Origin: Nitrososphaerota archaeon
GTDB lineage: Archaea > Thermoproteota > Bathyarchaeia > Bathyarchaeales > Bathycorpusculaceae
Reading direction: 5' to 3'
Length of the DNA stretch: 5,173 nucleotides
Assembly: GCA_031283385.1 (NCBI GenBank)
Contig: JAITBW010000023.1
Location: 1-5,173 of the forward strand
The notes beneath the pieces are model-generated. The model saw only the letters and a program-made list of their open reading frames with translations. It was not told the DNA's origin and did not search any database. This document shows positions 1 to 5,173 of the stretch, in pieces. Position 1 is the first letter of the stretch. Every line of letters starts with the position of its first letter. Both the position numbers and the translations under genes were made by a program.

Positions 1-624
1 GTGGGAGCATCGGTGGTGTTGGTTTCTTTGGTGGTTTCTTTGTTTTTGGGGTCTGTTTTGTTCTGTTCGGGTTTTTATGGAAGCGCAGACGCCAAAGCGC
101 TCATATTTATTGGCTTAACTCTTCCAGCAATCCCCTTCACGTTTAGTCCGCCCTTAGGAGTTTCTGCAATGCCTATAGTTTTAGCGGTGTTTTGCAACTC
201 GGCCATTTTAAGCCTGATATGGCCTCTAGCCATTTTTGTCTTAAATCTAAAAGACCTCGCTAAAGGAAAACCCTTGTTTGAAGGCATTCAACTTACCCTA
301 CGTCAAAAGGTCTGGCTACTCTTTACGGCAAGGTGTATACCGTTAACTAAGCTTGGGGGGCTTGGATATTTTCCAGCCGAAACGGTGGTAGTTCAAGAAG
401 AATGTAATGGCAAACCTGCTAGAAAATTGCTACGGTTTGTAAAAGCTGAAGCAAATTTGAAAAAACACTTCAATACTCTAAAGGAACACAATGAACTATA
501 CCCAAACGGTGTGCTTGCCTCGCCAACAATCCCAACCACGATCTTCTTTACTCTTGCACTTGTCATAGCTCCTTTTGGAAACCTGATTTTTTTGGTTGCA
601 TCTACCCTCTTTGGAGTTATCTGA
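1..624 (+). CDS. Archaeal A24-family prepilin/preflagellin peptidase, 3' part (5' end outside window)
   Basis: Membrane aspartic protease that cleaves the signal peptides of archaeal pilin- and flagellin-like proteins. Residues 24-35 of the visible part carry a GSADAKALI sequence, a variant of the family's GxGD motif; D30 would be the second catalytic Asp. Hydrophobic membrane segments lie around 4-22, 32-43 and 50-84. A soluble, Lys/Glu-rich loop (about 85-170) follows, and a final segment (about 180-206) is introduced by a SPTIPTTIF sequence, which matches the 'TPxIPF' end of archaeal FlaK/PibD-type proteins. The first catalytic Asp and leading helices are missing, so the GTG at position 1 is probably an internal Val codon and the gene is cut by the window edge. 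The reading frame ends in three consecutive in-frame stops (TGA TAA TAA, 622-630). Family assignment is good; which substrate class it serves cannot be told. Confidence 0.78.
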   Translation: MGASVVLVSLVVSLFLGSVLFCSGFYGSADAKALIFIGLTLPAIPFTFSPPLGVSAMPIVLAVFCNSAILSLIWPLAIFVLNLKDLAKGKPLFEGIQLTLRQKVWLLFTARCIPLTKLGGLGYFPAETVVVQEECNGKPARKLLRFVKAEANLKKHFNTLKEHNELYPNGVLASPTIPTTIFFTLALVIAPFGNLIFLVASTLFGVI

Positions 625-670
625 TAATAATACAGTTAATTGGTGCCATCCAGTAGTAGTCTATTATCTG

Positions 671-704
671 TTTTTTGTGTAATCAGTTTCTTTTTCCCTT
701 TTTT
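671..704 (+). terminator. T-rich archaeal-type terminator after the peptidase gene
   Basis: Two runs of T follow the peptidase gene by about 45-80 nt: six T at 671-676, then a pyrimidine tract at 687-704 containing T5 and T6 runs. Archaeal RNA polymerase terminates on U-rich tracts without needing a hairpin. No strong stem-loop is seen. The next gene has its own promoter, which supports a transcription boundary here. Confidence 0.5.
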
Positions 705-742
705 AGAAAGTTTCATCGGTAACTGAACTTGTTCTGAATTTA

Positions 743-750
743 CTTATATT
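743..750 (+). promoter_or_regulatory. Putative TATA box for the PRTase gene (leaderless transcript)
   Basis: The sequence CTTATATT is centred about 28 nt before the ATG at 775. With the usual archaeal TATA-to-start distance of 25-27 nt, transcription would begin at or within a few bases of the ATG. The bases before the ATG (761-774) are pyrimidine-rich with no Shine-Dalgarno, as expected for a leaderless mRNA. The BRE upstream is weak. Confidence 0.5.
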
Positions 751-774
751 TGAGAATTCATATTTTTCTCATTC

Positions 775-1809
775 ATGCCCGTAACAGACAAGAAAGCAAC
801 GATAGATGCGCTACAACAAGGACTGAAAAAATTCCTAGTTGACACTATTGAGGCAGAAAAATTTGACATAGTAATTCCCATTATGCGCAAGGGCTTTTTC
901 CTTCTAGAAACACTATTCCCAGAGCACAAAGAATTTGACATTTTTCTACCCGATACCCTGCCAGAGATGTCTTTGTCTGATAAACGGATTTTAATTTTAG
1001 ATGACAGCGCCCGTACAGGAAGCACCATAAACAAAGAAAAACAAAGGGTACTGGAAAAAGCAACAAACAAAAATAATCCCCCCACAATACGACTGGCAGT
1101 ATTTCTAAAGCATAAAGCCTGCGGGGAACCTATAGATCACTACTATAAAGAATACGATGACAACAATCAGACGATTGTACTTAAAGAGCAGTTGTCAGAC
1201 TATTTTGATTCATTATGTCATCAACTTGATCCCGACCATTTGGTTATTCGGGTTGAAATTGGAAAGAACCAAGGAGAATTCATTGCATCAGAATTTCTCG
1301 ATGTGATGAGGGAAATCCTAAAACAAAAAGGCACCTACTATGAACAGAACTCTGTTTGTACTCTTTGGAGAAGAAACAAGTTTGCTGTATGTGACTTAAA
1401 CCCCACAGAGTTTGGGTTGGAACGGTTTGCTAAATACTGGATCACTGAGGGGGTATGTAAAGCAAGATTCTGTTTTGAACAAAACGATATTGTTCCTAAC
1501 AGTCTCTTTATTGTACCAATGTTCTATCCAAAAGTAATCCCCCCTCAAGGAAAAGAGTGCCAAAGGGTTATTGCTAAAAAATTCTGCGACTTATCAGCTA
1601 ATCACGCAAGCGGAAAACAGTGTGTGCACTGTGTTAATTTTGTGCTCACCGCAGAGTTTGCAAAAAATTTGATAACCCAGTTGAAAAGAGAAATTATGGC
1701 TAAGGGGTTTACGGTAAATATAACGTCTGTGTCGTGGCTAGAAATTGAGTTGCGGGATAAGTCACTTAGACCGGCTCTTTTCTCTGATTTGGAGGATTTT
1801 TTCAAATAA
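775..1809 (+). CDS. Phosphoribosyltransferase-domain protein with a large unrecognised C-terminal region
   Basis: Residues 72-85 read ILILDDSARTGSTI, an excellent match to the type I PRTase PRPP-binding loop (hydrophobic strand, DD, then TGxT). The upstream FDIVIPIMRKG stretch (30-40) fits the first strand and pyrophosphate loop, and residues 105-113 fit a later core strand. The PRTase core therefore covers about 10-150. These enzymes exchange the pyrophosphate of PRPP for a base or other nucleophile. Residues about 155-344 match nothing I can name. They contain several Cys (C262, C271, C283, C286, the last two as CVHC) that could form a metal site. Salvage PRTases are usually 170-220 residues, so this is not an ordinary pyrE, upp or hpt enzyme. 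It resembles PRTase proteins predicted in bacterial and archaeal conflict systems; that link is recollection plus context. The start is the only sensible ATG after the TATA box. The wHTH and HD genes follow on the same strand. Confidence 0.75.
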   Translation: MPVTDKKATIDALQQGLKKFLVDTIEAEKFDIVIPIMRKGFFLLETLFPEHKEFDIFLPDTLPEMSLSDKRILILDDSARTGSTINKEKQRVLEKATNKNNPPTIRLAVFLKHKACGEPIDHYYKEYDDNNQTIVLKEQLSDYFDSLCHQLDPDHLVIRVEIGKNQGEFIASEFLDVMREILKQKGTYYEQNSVCTLWRRNKFAVCDLNPTEFGLERFAKYWITEGVCKARFCFEQNDIVPNSLFIVPMFYPKVIPPQGKECQRVIAKKFCDLSANHASGKQCVHCVNFVLTAEFAKNLITQLKREIMAKGFTVNITSVSWLEIELRDKSLRPALFSDLEDFFK

Positions 1810-1819
1810 GCACATGTAG

Positions 1820-1826
1820 TTTTTTT
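1820..1826 (+). terminator. T7 tract after the PRTase gene
   Basis: Seven consecutive T begin 11 nt after the PRTase stop codon. This could terminate transcription in the usual archaeal U-tract manner, at least partly. The next gene has a separate promoter about 65 nt further on. Confidence 0.4.
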
Positions 1827-1870
1827 AGTGTCACATAGGTTTATTAAATAAAACACTGTAAGTATAGTTA

Positions 1871-1886
1871 TCGTACTTGAGTACGA
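1871..1886. promoter_or_regulatory. Perfect 16-bp inverted repeat, probable operator
   Basis: The sequence TCGTACT-TG-AGTACGA is a perfect 7+2+7 inverted repeat. It lies between the PRTase and wHTH genes and touches the putative BRE (1885-1891) of the wHTH promoter. A dimeric winged-helix protein bound here would compete with TFB/TBP, so autoregulation by the wHTH gene product is the simplest reading. The symmetry is seen; the binding protein is inferred. Confidence 0.5.
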
Positions 1887-1899
1887 AAAACCTAAATAG
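1885..1899 (+). promoter_or_regulatory. Putative BRE and TATA box of the wHTH gene
   Basis: The purine-rich GAAAAAC (1885-1891) resembles a BRE and is followed by CTAAATAG (1892-1899) as the TATA element. Transcription would start near 1920-1923, giving a leader of about 17-20 nt that retains the GAGGG ribosome-binding site. It overlaps the end of the 16-bp inverted repeat. Confidence 0.45.
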
Positions 1900-1928
1900 T
1901 ATGTTCTAAAAGGCAATTACGTAAAAAC

Positions 1929-1933
1929 GAGGG
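1929..1933 (+). promoter_or_regulatory. Shine-Dalgarno GAGGG for the wHTH gene
   Basis: GAGGG ends 6 nt before the ATG at 1940 and supports this start. This contrasts with the PRTase gene, which has no ribosome-binding site and looks leaderless. Confidence 0.6.
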
Positions 1934-1939
1934 AAAAAA

Positions 1940-2281
1940 ATGGAAACAGAACTCAAAGATAGACCTATTGAGAAAATTGGTCGTCCTAATATTATGTATG
2001 AGGAACTTAGGTCGCCAGTAAAAGTTGCCTTAAAAATCCTCGAATACAACGATGTACTCTTAGAAAACATCAATTTCACCCAACTATGCAAAGACTTAGA
2101 GGGTAAAGGCGCTAGCCGAGGTTCTGTTCATGAAGCTCTGGATGAATTAAGCGACAAAGGAGCACTTCACTCGGGGTGGCAAAAAAACAAAGACAACCAT
2201 TGGATACGAACCTACCATATCGCTGGAGAAGAACAGAAAAGACTCCTTCGAAGCCTCTACCGTGCAACCCATGATCTCTAA
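1940..2281 (+). CDS. Small winged-helix DNA-binding protein, likely local repressor
   Basis: 113 residues with a winged helix-turn-helix layout. A basic N-terminal arm (about 6-18) is followed by a first helix around 24-36, a second helix FTQLCKDL (46-53), a GKGASRGSV turn (55-63), a recognition helix of about 60-73, and a beta-wing of about 75-93 that includes the aromatic/basic WIRTYHI strand. A final helix rich in basic residues (97-108) may dimerise. It resembles archaeal MarR/PadR-like regulators in general shape, but I cannot assign a subfamily. Its promoter abuts a perfect 16-bp inverted repeat, so it probably represses itself and perhaps its neighbours. It lies 130 nt after the PRTase gene and 85 nt before the HD gene on the same strand. 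Confidence 0.72.
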   Translation: METELKDRPIEKIGRPNIMYEELRSPVKVALKILEYNDVLLENINFTQLCKDLEGKGASRGSVHEALDELSDKGALHSGWQKNKDNHWIRTYHIAGEEQKRLLRSLYRATHDL

Positions 2282-2292
2282 GGCTGCTCATA

Positions 2293-2309
2293 TGCTATCA
2301 AAAATAGCA
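2293..2309 (+). other. Small hairpin after the wHTH stop codon
   Basis: TGCTAT-CAAAA-ATAGCA can fold into a 6-bp stem with a 5-nt loop, starting 12 nt after the wHTH stop. It has no following T run, so it is a poor intrinsic terminator. It might be an mRNA 3'-end or processing structure between the wHTH and HD genes, or chance. Confidence 0.3.
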
Positions 2310-2353
2310 GTCTCCAAATGTCTTGTCAGATATAGTAGTGTATTTAGGCAATT

Positions 2354-2358
2354 GGGGG
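2354..2358 (+). promoter_or_regulatory. G-rich ribosome-binding site of the HD gene
   Basis: GGGGG sits 8 nt before the ATG at 2367 and could pair with the pyrimidine-rich 3' end of 16S rRNA. A second ATG at 2371 is in another frame and is not used. A TATA-like GATATAG at 2329-2335 would start transcription near 2358 and remove this site. Read-through from the wHTH promoter is therefore the better fit. Confidence 0.45.
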
Positions 2359-2366
2359 CTTTTTAG

Positions 2367-3113
2367 ATGGATGGGCATCATGAAGCATGGCTGGGTCAGA
2401 TAAAATTTTCTGTAACGCCCATTCTGCAGTATATTCATCGGATGATTGGAGACTTTACCACTCATGGCGTAAGTCATTCTGAAAGTATCGAAAATAAAAG
2501 TCGCGAAATTTTACAGGTATGTAATGCTCAAAAGTTAAAGTGCAATACGTCGTCTTATGAAGAGTATTTGTTGTTGGCATCTGCTTGGTTACACGATTTA
2601 GGTAACATTTGGGGACGAGAGCAACATAATGTTAATTCTTGTAAAATAATTGATAAGCTGGGACCTGAGCAGATTTGGGGTTTGGATCCTAATGCGGTAG
2701 AGTTGATAAAATGGATTTGTATATCTCATTCGTCAAATAAGCCTATAACTATACCTAAAACCATTGGTGTTAAGGGGTCAGTGAAATTGCAGTATCTTTC
2801 AGCGGTTTTTCGGTTGATGGATGCAAGTGATATTGCTAATCAGCGGGCTCCAAAAATTGTGTATGAGCTAATTAAAGATAAAATTGATCCTGAAACAGAT
2901 AAACACTGGGCTAGTCATCAGGCTATAGCGGACATATTTTATCCTCCTGATGAAGAGGTAGTATTGATTACTGTAACAGATGTTGAGAAAGCCAAGTTTG
3001 CCATTGAGCGGTACGATAAGAAATTTAATAGTGTTCGTGACATATTGGCTTCGTACGAGTTTCCTTGGAAAAAATATGAAGTGCGTACTATCGATAAGGT
3101 TTCATATGTCTAA
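2367..3113 (+). CDS. HD-superfamily metal-dependent phosphohydrolase
   Basis: 248 residues with a complete HD-domain ligand set: H37 in GVSHSESIE, the H76-D77 doublet in WLHDLG, H87 in REQHNVNS, H121 in CISHSS, and D152 in RLMDASD. HD enzymes bind one or two metal ions and hydrolyse phosphate bonds of nucleotides, cyclic nucleotides or nucleic acids. The HD core spans about 30-165, and a short alpha/beta tail (about 175-248) with a HWASHQAIADI stretch follows. No helicase, Cas3, synthetase or membrane part is attached. The overall pattern recalls HD proteins predicted as parts of conflict systems and HD modules found with Hsp90-like ATPases; this is a family-level resemblance only. The gene follows the wHTH gene by 85 nt and is convergent with the TBP gene. 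Its Leu codons lean to TTG, unlike the CTA-rich PRTase gene. Substrate unknown. Confidence 0.8.
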   Translation: MDGHHEAWLGQIKFSVTPILQYIHRMIGDFTTHGVSHSESIENKSREILQVCNAQKLKCNTSSYEEYLLLASAWLHDLGNIWGREQHNVNSCKIIDKLGPEQIWGLDPNAVELIKWICISHSSNKPITIPKTIGVKGSVKLQYLSAVFRLMDASDIANQRAPKIVYELIKDKIDPETDKHWASHQAIADIFYPPDEEVVLITVTDVEKAKFAIERYDKKFNSVRDILASYEFPWKKYEVRTIDKVSYV

Positions 3114-3165
3114 CTGAGCGAAAGCTTGTGTTAGTTGTGTTGTGGCTCATTAGGGTTAGTTTTGT

Positions 3166-3720
3166 TTATGGGTTTTGTTCGTTTAGTTGGTTGTAGAATT
3201 TTTTTAGGGTCTTTTTTATTTCTTCTTTGTTAGCTGCTCCTGTGCAGATCAGTTTTCCAGTAAGGAAGACAAGAAATGCTGCTTGTGGTGGGTCTGTTTT
3301 GTTGAGTGGGGTGTGACATTTGTTTGGGTCATAGATGGATTCGAATTCGTTTGTGAACTGTTCAGGAGAGATATTGGCGCTGCTTAGATTTACTGAAGCC
3401 ACCAAATTTTTCACACAGCATTCAAAGGTGCAGTTGTTTGAAACTAGGTTTTCTGTTTTTAGTAGGTTTAGGAGTTTTGTTAGGGCTTGGTTGCCTTTGG
3501 TTTTTGTTTTTATGTTGGTGCATATGAATTTGCCGTTTTGGAAAAGCAAAAAAGTAGCGGATGGCTTTTTTAGTTTAAAGGATAGCCCTGAGAGTTGTTT
3601 CCAGTTATGCTTAGAGCCTTCTAATTTTTGGTTTGCAACCGATAGATCAAGACCTTCGCTAAAAGCACCCGTCATTACAATATTTTCAACTGTGATTTCG
3701 AAGTCAAACATGACAGTCAC
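3166..3720 (-). CDS. tbp: Divergent TATA-box-binding protein (TBP paralogue)
   Basis: General initiation factor that binds the TATA box and recruits TFB. The protein shows the TBP direct repeat: repeat 1 about 8-92 and repeat 2 about 99-180. Kept in both halves are the minor-groove Asn (N13 in VENIV, N105 in VKNLV), the LLF-xx-GK / LVF-xx-GK strand (F60, F152) and the following Thr (T68, T160). The first Phe of each DNA-kinking pair, 17 residues earlier and normally in an 'FPG' motif, is lost: L43 in repeat 1 and C135 in repeat 2. Length is typical for archaeal TBP, but many loops differ and there is no acidic C-terminal tail. The GTG start at 3720 gives 184 residues; the ATG at 3711 gives 181 and also keeps the whole fold. 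It is probably a second, specialised or mobile-element TBP rather than the housekeeping copy. Confidence 0.85.
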   Translation of the reverse strand: MTVMFDFEITVENIVMTGAFSEGLDLSVANQKLEGSKHNWKQLSGLSFKLKKPSATFLLFQNGKFICTNIKTKTKGNQALTKLLNLLKTENLVSNNCTFECCVKNLVASVNLSSANISPEQFTNEFESIYDPNKCHTPLNKTDPPQAAFLVFLTGKLICTGAANKEEIKKTLKKFYNQLNEQNP

Positions 3721-3740
3721 AGCAATATAAAATTTGAAAC

Positions 3741-3750
3741 CTTAAAAAGC
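3741..3750 (-). promoter_or_regulatory. Putative TATA box of the TBP gene
   Basis: On the minus strand GCTTTTTAAG is centred about 25 nt before the GTG at 3720 and 34 nt before the ATG at 3711. It predicts either a leaderless mRNA from GTG or a leader of about 9 nt before ATG. No clear Shine-Dalgarno precedes either codon. A second AT-rich stretch (3723-3732) lies too close to the start to serve. Confidence 0.35.
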
Positions 3751-3860
3751 GACAAAACACCCTTCTTAAGGAAGACAACGACTTGCAATGCGTTTTATTT
3801 GTTTAACAGTACACCTTCAGAACTAACCAAGTAAGATAATCAGCAATAAACACGTCTTGT

Positions 3861-4898
3861 TTATCGGACATATTCAAGCCCGTCAGCATCATCACCATTA
3901 GCTTGTTTTGAAATTGGTGCTTTATCGGTTTGGTTTCCAGTTAGAACATCAACTAATTTGCTAACCGAAGTGCTTAATGTGCTTAGGCCTTTCTCTAAAG
4001 CTACAATCCGCTCAACCATACTAATTTGACTCTTAGAAACTGCCTCCACAAACCGTCCAAGTTCTAACATTCTGCTGTTATTGTATTTTAGAGCTTCCCA
4101 CATCCCCCGAACCTCATCGCGTAAATCTTTGATATCCTGTGCTTTCTCCATCCCTGCTAATCCCTTAGAGACTGCTTCTTCAAACTTGTTAAGTGACATA
4201 GGTGTGGAAACTTTCCATTCTTTGCGAACCAAATTCTCTTCTTTTTGATAGGTGCGCTCGATCATGCCGTAAAGGTCACGTTTGGTAACACACTGAATCC
4301 CATCAATACGAATACCAGCATGATCCTTGTTTAGTTCCCATGTAGTGATAACGAGGTCATTTAGACAAAAACCAAGCTTACCCTCCACAAGTTCAAACCA
4401 TCTGTTGACAGCAAATAAACAGGCATCTCTGCTCATACCTGCATCGCAAGAAATAATTCCCGACACCTTTTTTCGCTCACTCCCAAAAATCACTTTCACA
4501 GCCACCCCACCCACCACCTCAGTGATAGACTCAGACTTGACATTAATCGACAAATTACTATGCAACCGCACATTGTGCAACATTAAGGGTACAAACCGCA
4601 CACCGTACGTGATTTTACTACAATAGCTTCCGGGGTAGGGCTGAATTACAAGACCCCTCTGAAGCAACCTAGCACAAATAACCCGTACTGAGGTATATTG
4701 TCCAGCCGTGGGTTTATGTGGCGCATGGATTTTACGAGCAATCTCAGACGGTTTTAGCTCAATTTCTGAGGCATCAATTACATGGCAAATCCGCGCCTCA
4801 ACCGAATATCCAAATTTTCGACTCTGAGGACCAGTAACAGTTGTAACAGGTGTTACAACAGGTGTATGCTCCCGCTTAAGATCCAAAGAGTCAACCAA
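3861..4898 (-). CDS. Unknown protein with N-terminal winged helix and C-terminal coiled coil
   Basis: 345 residues, function not recognised. A Thr/Pro/Val-rich leader (12-22, TPVVTPVTTVT) precedes a winged helix at about 33-92, with the HTH-type LKPSEIARKIH (48-58), a recognition helix of about 64-80 ending in LLQRGLV, and a wing with PYPGSY (87-92). A mixed alpha/beta middle region (about 95-235) has no motif I can name. Residues about 237-323 form a long heptad-like helical, probably coiled-coil region. The tail is polar and acidic. No nuclease, ATPase or integrase motif is visible. The start is uncertain: TTG at 4898, or TTG at 4886; no ATG lies before the wHTH, and an in-frame stop at 4941-4943 bounds the gene upstream. 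It begins 11 nt after the methyltransferase stop, so the two are probably cotranscribed. It could be a regulator or DNA-binding partner of the methyltransferase. Confidence 0.65.
   Translation of the reverse strand: MVDSLDLKREHTPVVTPVTTVTGPQSRKFGYSVEARICHVIDASEIELKPSEIARKIHAPHKPTAGQYTSVRVICARLLQRGLVIQPYPGSYCSKITYGVRFVPLMLHNVRLHSNLSINVKSESITEVVGGVAVKVIFGSERKKVSGIISCDAGMSRDACLFAVNRWFELVEGKLGFCLNDLVITTWELNKDHAGIRIDGIQCVTKRDLYGMIERTYQKEENLVRKEWKVSTPMSLNKFEEAVSKGLAGMEKAQDIKDLRDEVRGMWEALKYNNSRMLELGRFVEAVSKSQISMVERIVALEKGLSTLSTSVSKLVDVLTGNQTDKAPISKQANGDDADGLEYVR
4840..4859. promoter_or_regulatory. Perfect 20-bp palindrome in the first codons of the wHTH/coiled-coil gene
   Basis: GTTGTAACA-GG-TGTTACAAC is a perfect 9+2+9 inverted repeat lying within about the 14th to 20th codons of the minus-strand gene. 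It could be an operator bound by this gene's own winged helix. It may instead come from the repeated coding of Thr-Pro-Val (two ACACCTGTT units), which generates part of the symmetry. Confidence 0.4.
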
Positions 4899-4909
4899 AA
4901 ACCAGTCGC

Positions 4910-5173
4910 CTAAAGATGCTCGTCCATGTTCTTTTGATGAGCTAAGTCAGGTATGGGTAAATCTTCAAAAAATGTAAGAATTAGTTTTCCAATTTCAGCT
5001 ATGACATTTGTGGTGACTGCGTTGCCCACCGTTTTGTATCGCTGGGTCTTACTAATTTCAATTTGCTCCCCTGTAAGTGTTAATCCGTACTGTGTCCAGT
5101 TGTCTGGGAACCCTTGTAGTCTTTCACATTCCAGAGGGGTTAGTTTTCTAAGCCGCTTATCTGCCGTATAGGT
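4910..5173 (-). CDS. C5-cytosine DNA methyltransferase, C-terminal fragment (continues past right edge)
   Basis: The minus strand is open from the right edge to a TAG at 4910-4912, giving 87 residues. They carry two diagnostic motifs of DNA (cytosine-5) methyltransferases. Motif IX is RKLTPLECERLQGFP (residues 9-23), which helps place the target-recognition domain. Motif X is RYKTVGNAV (45-53), which completes the S-adenosylmethionine pocket. The catalytic PCQ and ENV motifs and the specificity domain would lie beyond the window. The enzyme methylates a specific cytosine, either as part of a restriction-modification pair or as a solitary methylase. The downstream gene starts 11 nt later on the same strand and is the obvious operon partner; it shows no visible nuclease motif. 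Confidence in the family is very high, in its biological role low. Confidence 0.93.
   Translation of the reverse strand, partial: TYTADKRLRKLTPLECERLQGFPDNWTQYGLTLTGEQIEISKTQRYKTVGNAVTTNVIAEIGKLILTFFEDLPIPDLAHQKNMDEHL

Noticed and set aside
1..3. GTG at position 1 as the true start of the peptidase gene
   Set aside because: The A24 family needs an earlier catalytic Asp and membrane helices that are not present, so the gene most likely enters from outside the window.
21..42. Direct repeat of GGTTTCTTTG with a 2-nt gap
   Set aside because: It encodes repeated Val-Ser-Leu in a membrane helix with T/G-rich codons; no sign of a functional repeat.
775..1809. Annotation as a salvage or orotate PRTase (pyrE, upp, hpt)
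   Set aside because: The PRPP loop fits type I PRTases broadly, but the protein is far longer and has no salvage-gene context.
3150..3158. TTAGGG-like telomeric motif between HD and TBP genes
   Set aside because: A single occurrence in T/G-rich DNA without tandem repetition.
3335..3730. Plus-strand reading frame of 131 residues
   Set aside because: It is the antisense shadow of the TBP gene and has no family-like features.
3763..3775. CTTC-TTAAG-GAAG inverted repeat upstream of the TBP TATA box
   Set aside because: Arms are only 4 bp; too weak to claim as an operator.
3861..4898. Reading the wHTH/coiled-coil gene as the restriction endonuclease of an R-M system
   Set aside because: No PD-(D/E)xK, HNH, GIY-YIG or PLD motif could be seen; position next to a methyltransferase alone is not enough.
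4953..5171. Plus-strand reading frame of 72 residues
   Set aside because: The opposite strand encodes clear methyltransferase motifs IX and X over the same bases.

Overview
The window is archaeal. Three things show this: a two-repeat TATA-binding protein (TBP), a prepilin/preflagellin peptidase with the archaeal C-terminal pattern, and upstream regions that look like BRE/TATA promoters about 25-28 nt from start codons, in places predicting leaderless mRNAs. Base composition is AT-leaning. The lineage cannot be fixed from this sequence; an uncultured Bathyarchaeia- or methanogen-like genome would fit, but that is a guess.

Layout. Plus strand: (1) the 3' part of an A24-family prepilin peptidase, running in from the left edge, followed by T-rich terminator-like sequence; (2) a 344-residue protein with a textbook phosphoribosyltransferase (PRTase) PRPP loop and a large unrecognised, Cys-containing C-terminal half; (3) a 113-residue winged-helix DNA-binding protein, whose BRE/TATA promoter directly abuts a perfect 16-bp inverted repeat; (4) a 248-residue HD-superfamily metal-dependent phosphohydrolase. 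Minus strand, convergent with these: (5) a divergent TBP that keeps only two of the four Phe residues used to kink DNA; (6) a 345-residue protein with an N-terminal winged helix and C-terminal coiled coil, with a perfect 20-bp palindrome in its first codons; (7) the C-terminal end of a C5-cytosine DNA methyltransferase, running off the right edge and only 11 nt upstream of gene 6.

How they may work together. The middle of the window reads as accessory DNA. The PRTase, winged-helix and HD genes follow each other on one strand and combine a PRPP-dependent nucleotide enzyme, a regulator with a likely operator, and a nucleotide/phosphate hydrolase. This fits the logic of nucleotide-based conflict (defence) systems, but that function is inference. 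The methyltransferase and the wHTH/coiled-coil gene form a second likely operon. The divergent TBP may be a specialised or element-borne initiation factor. No RNA gene, CRISPR array, insertion sequence or attachment site was recognised, and no gene-free stretch exceeds 300 bases.
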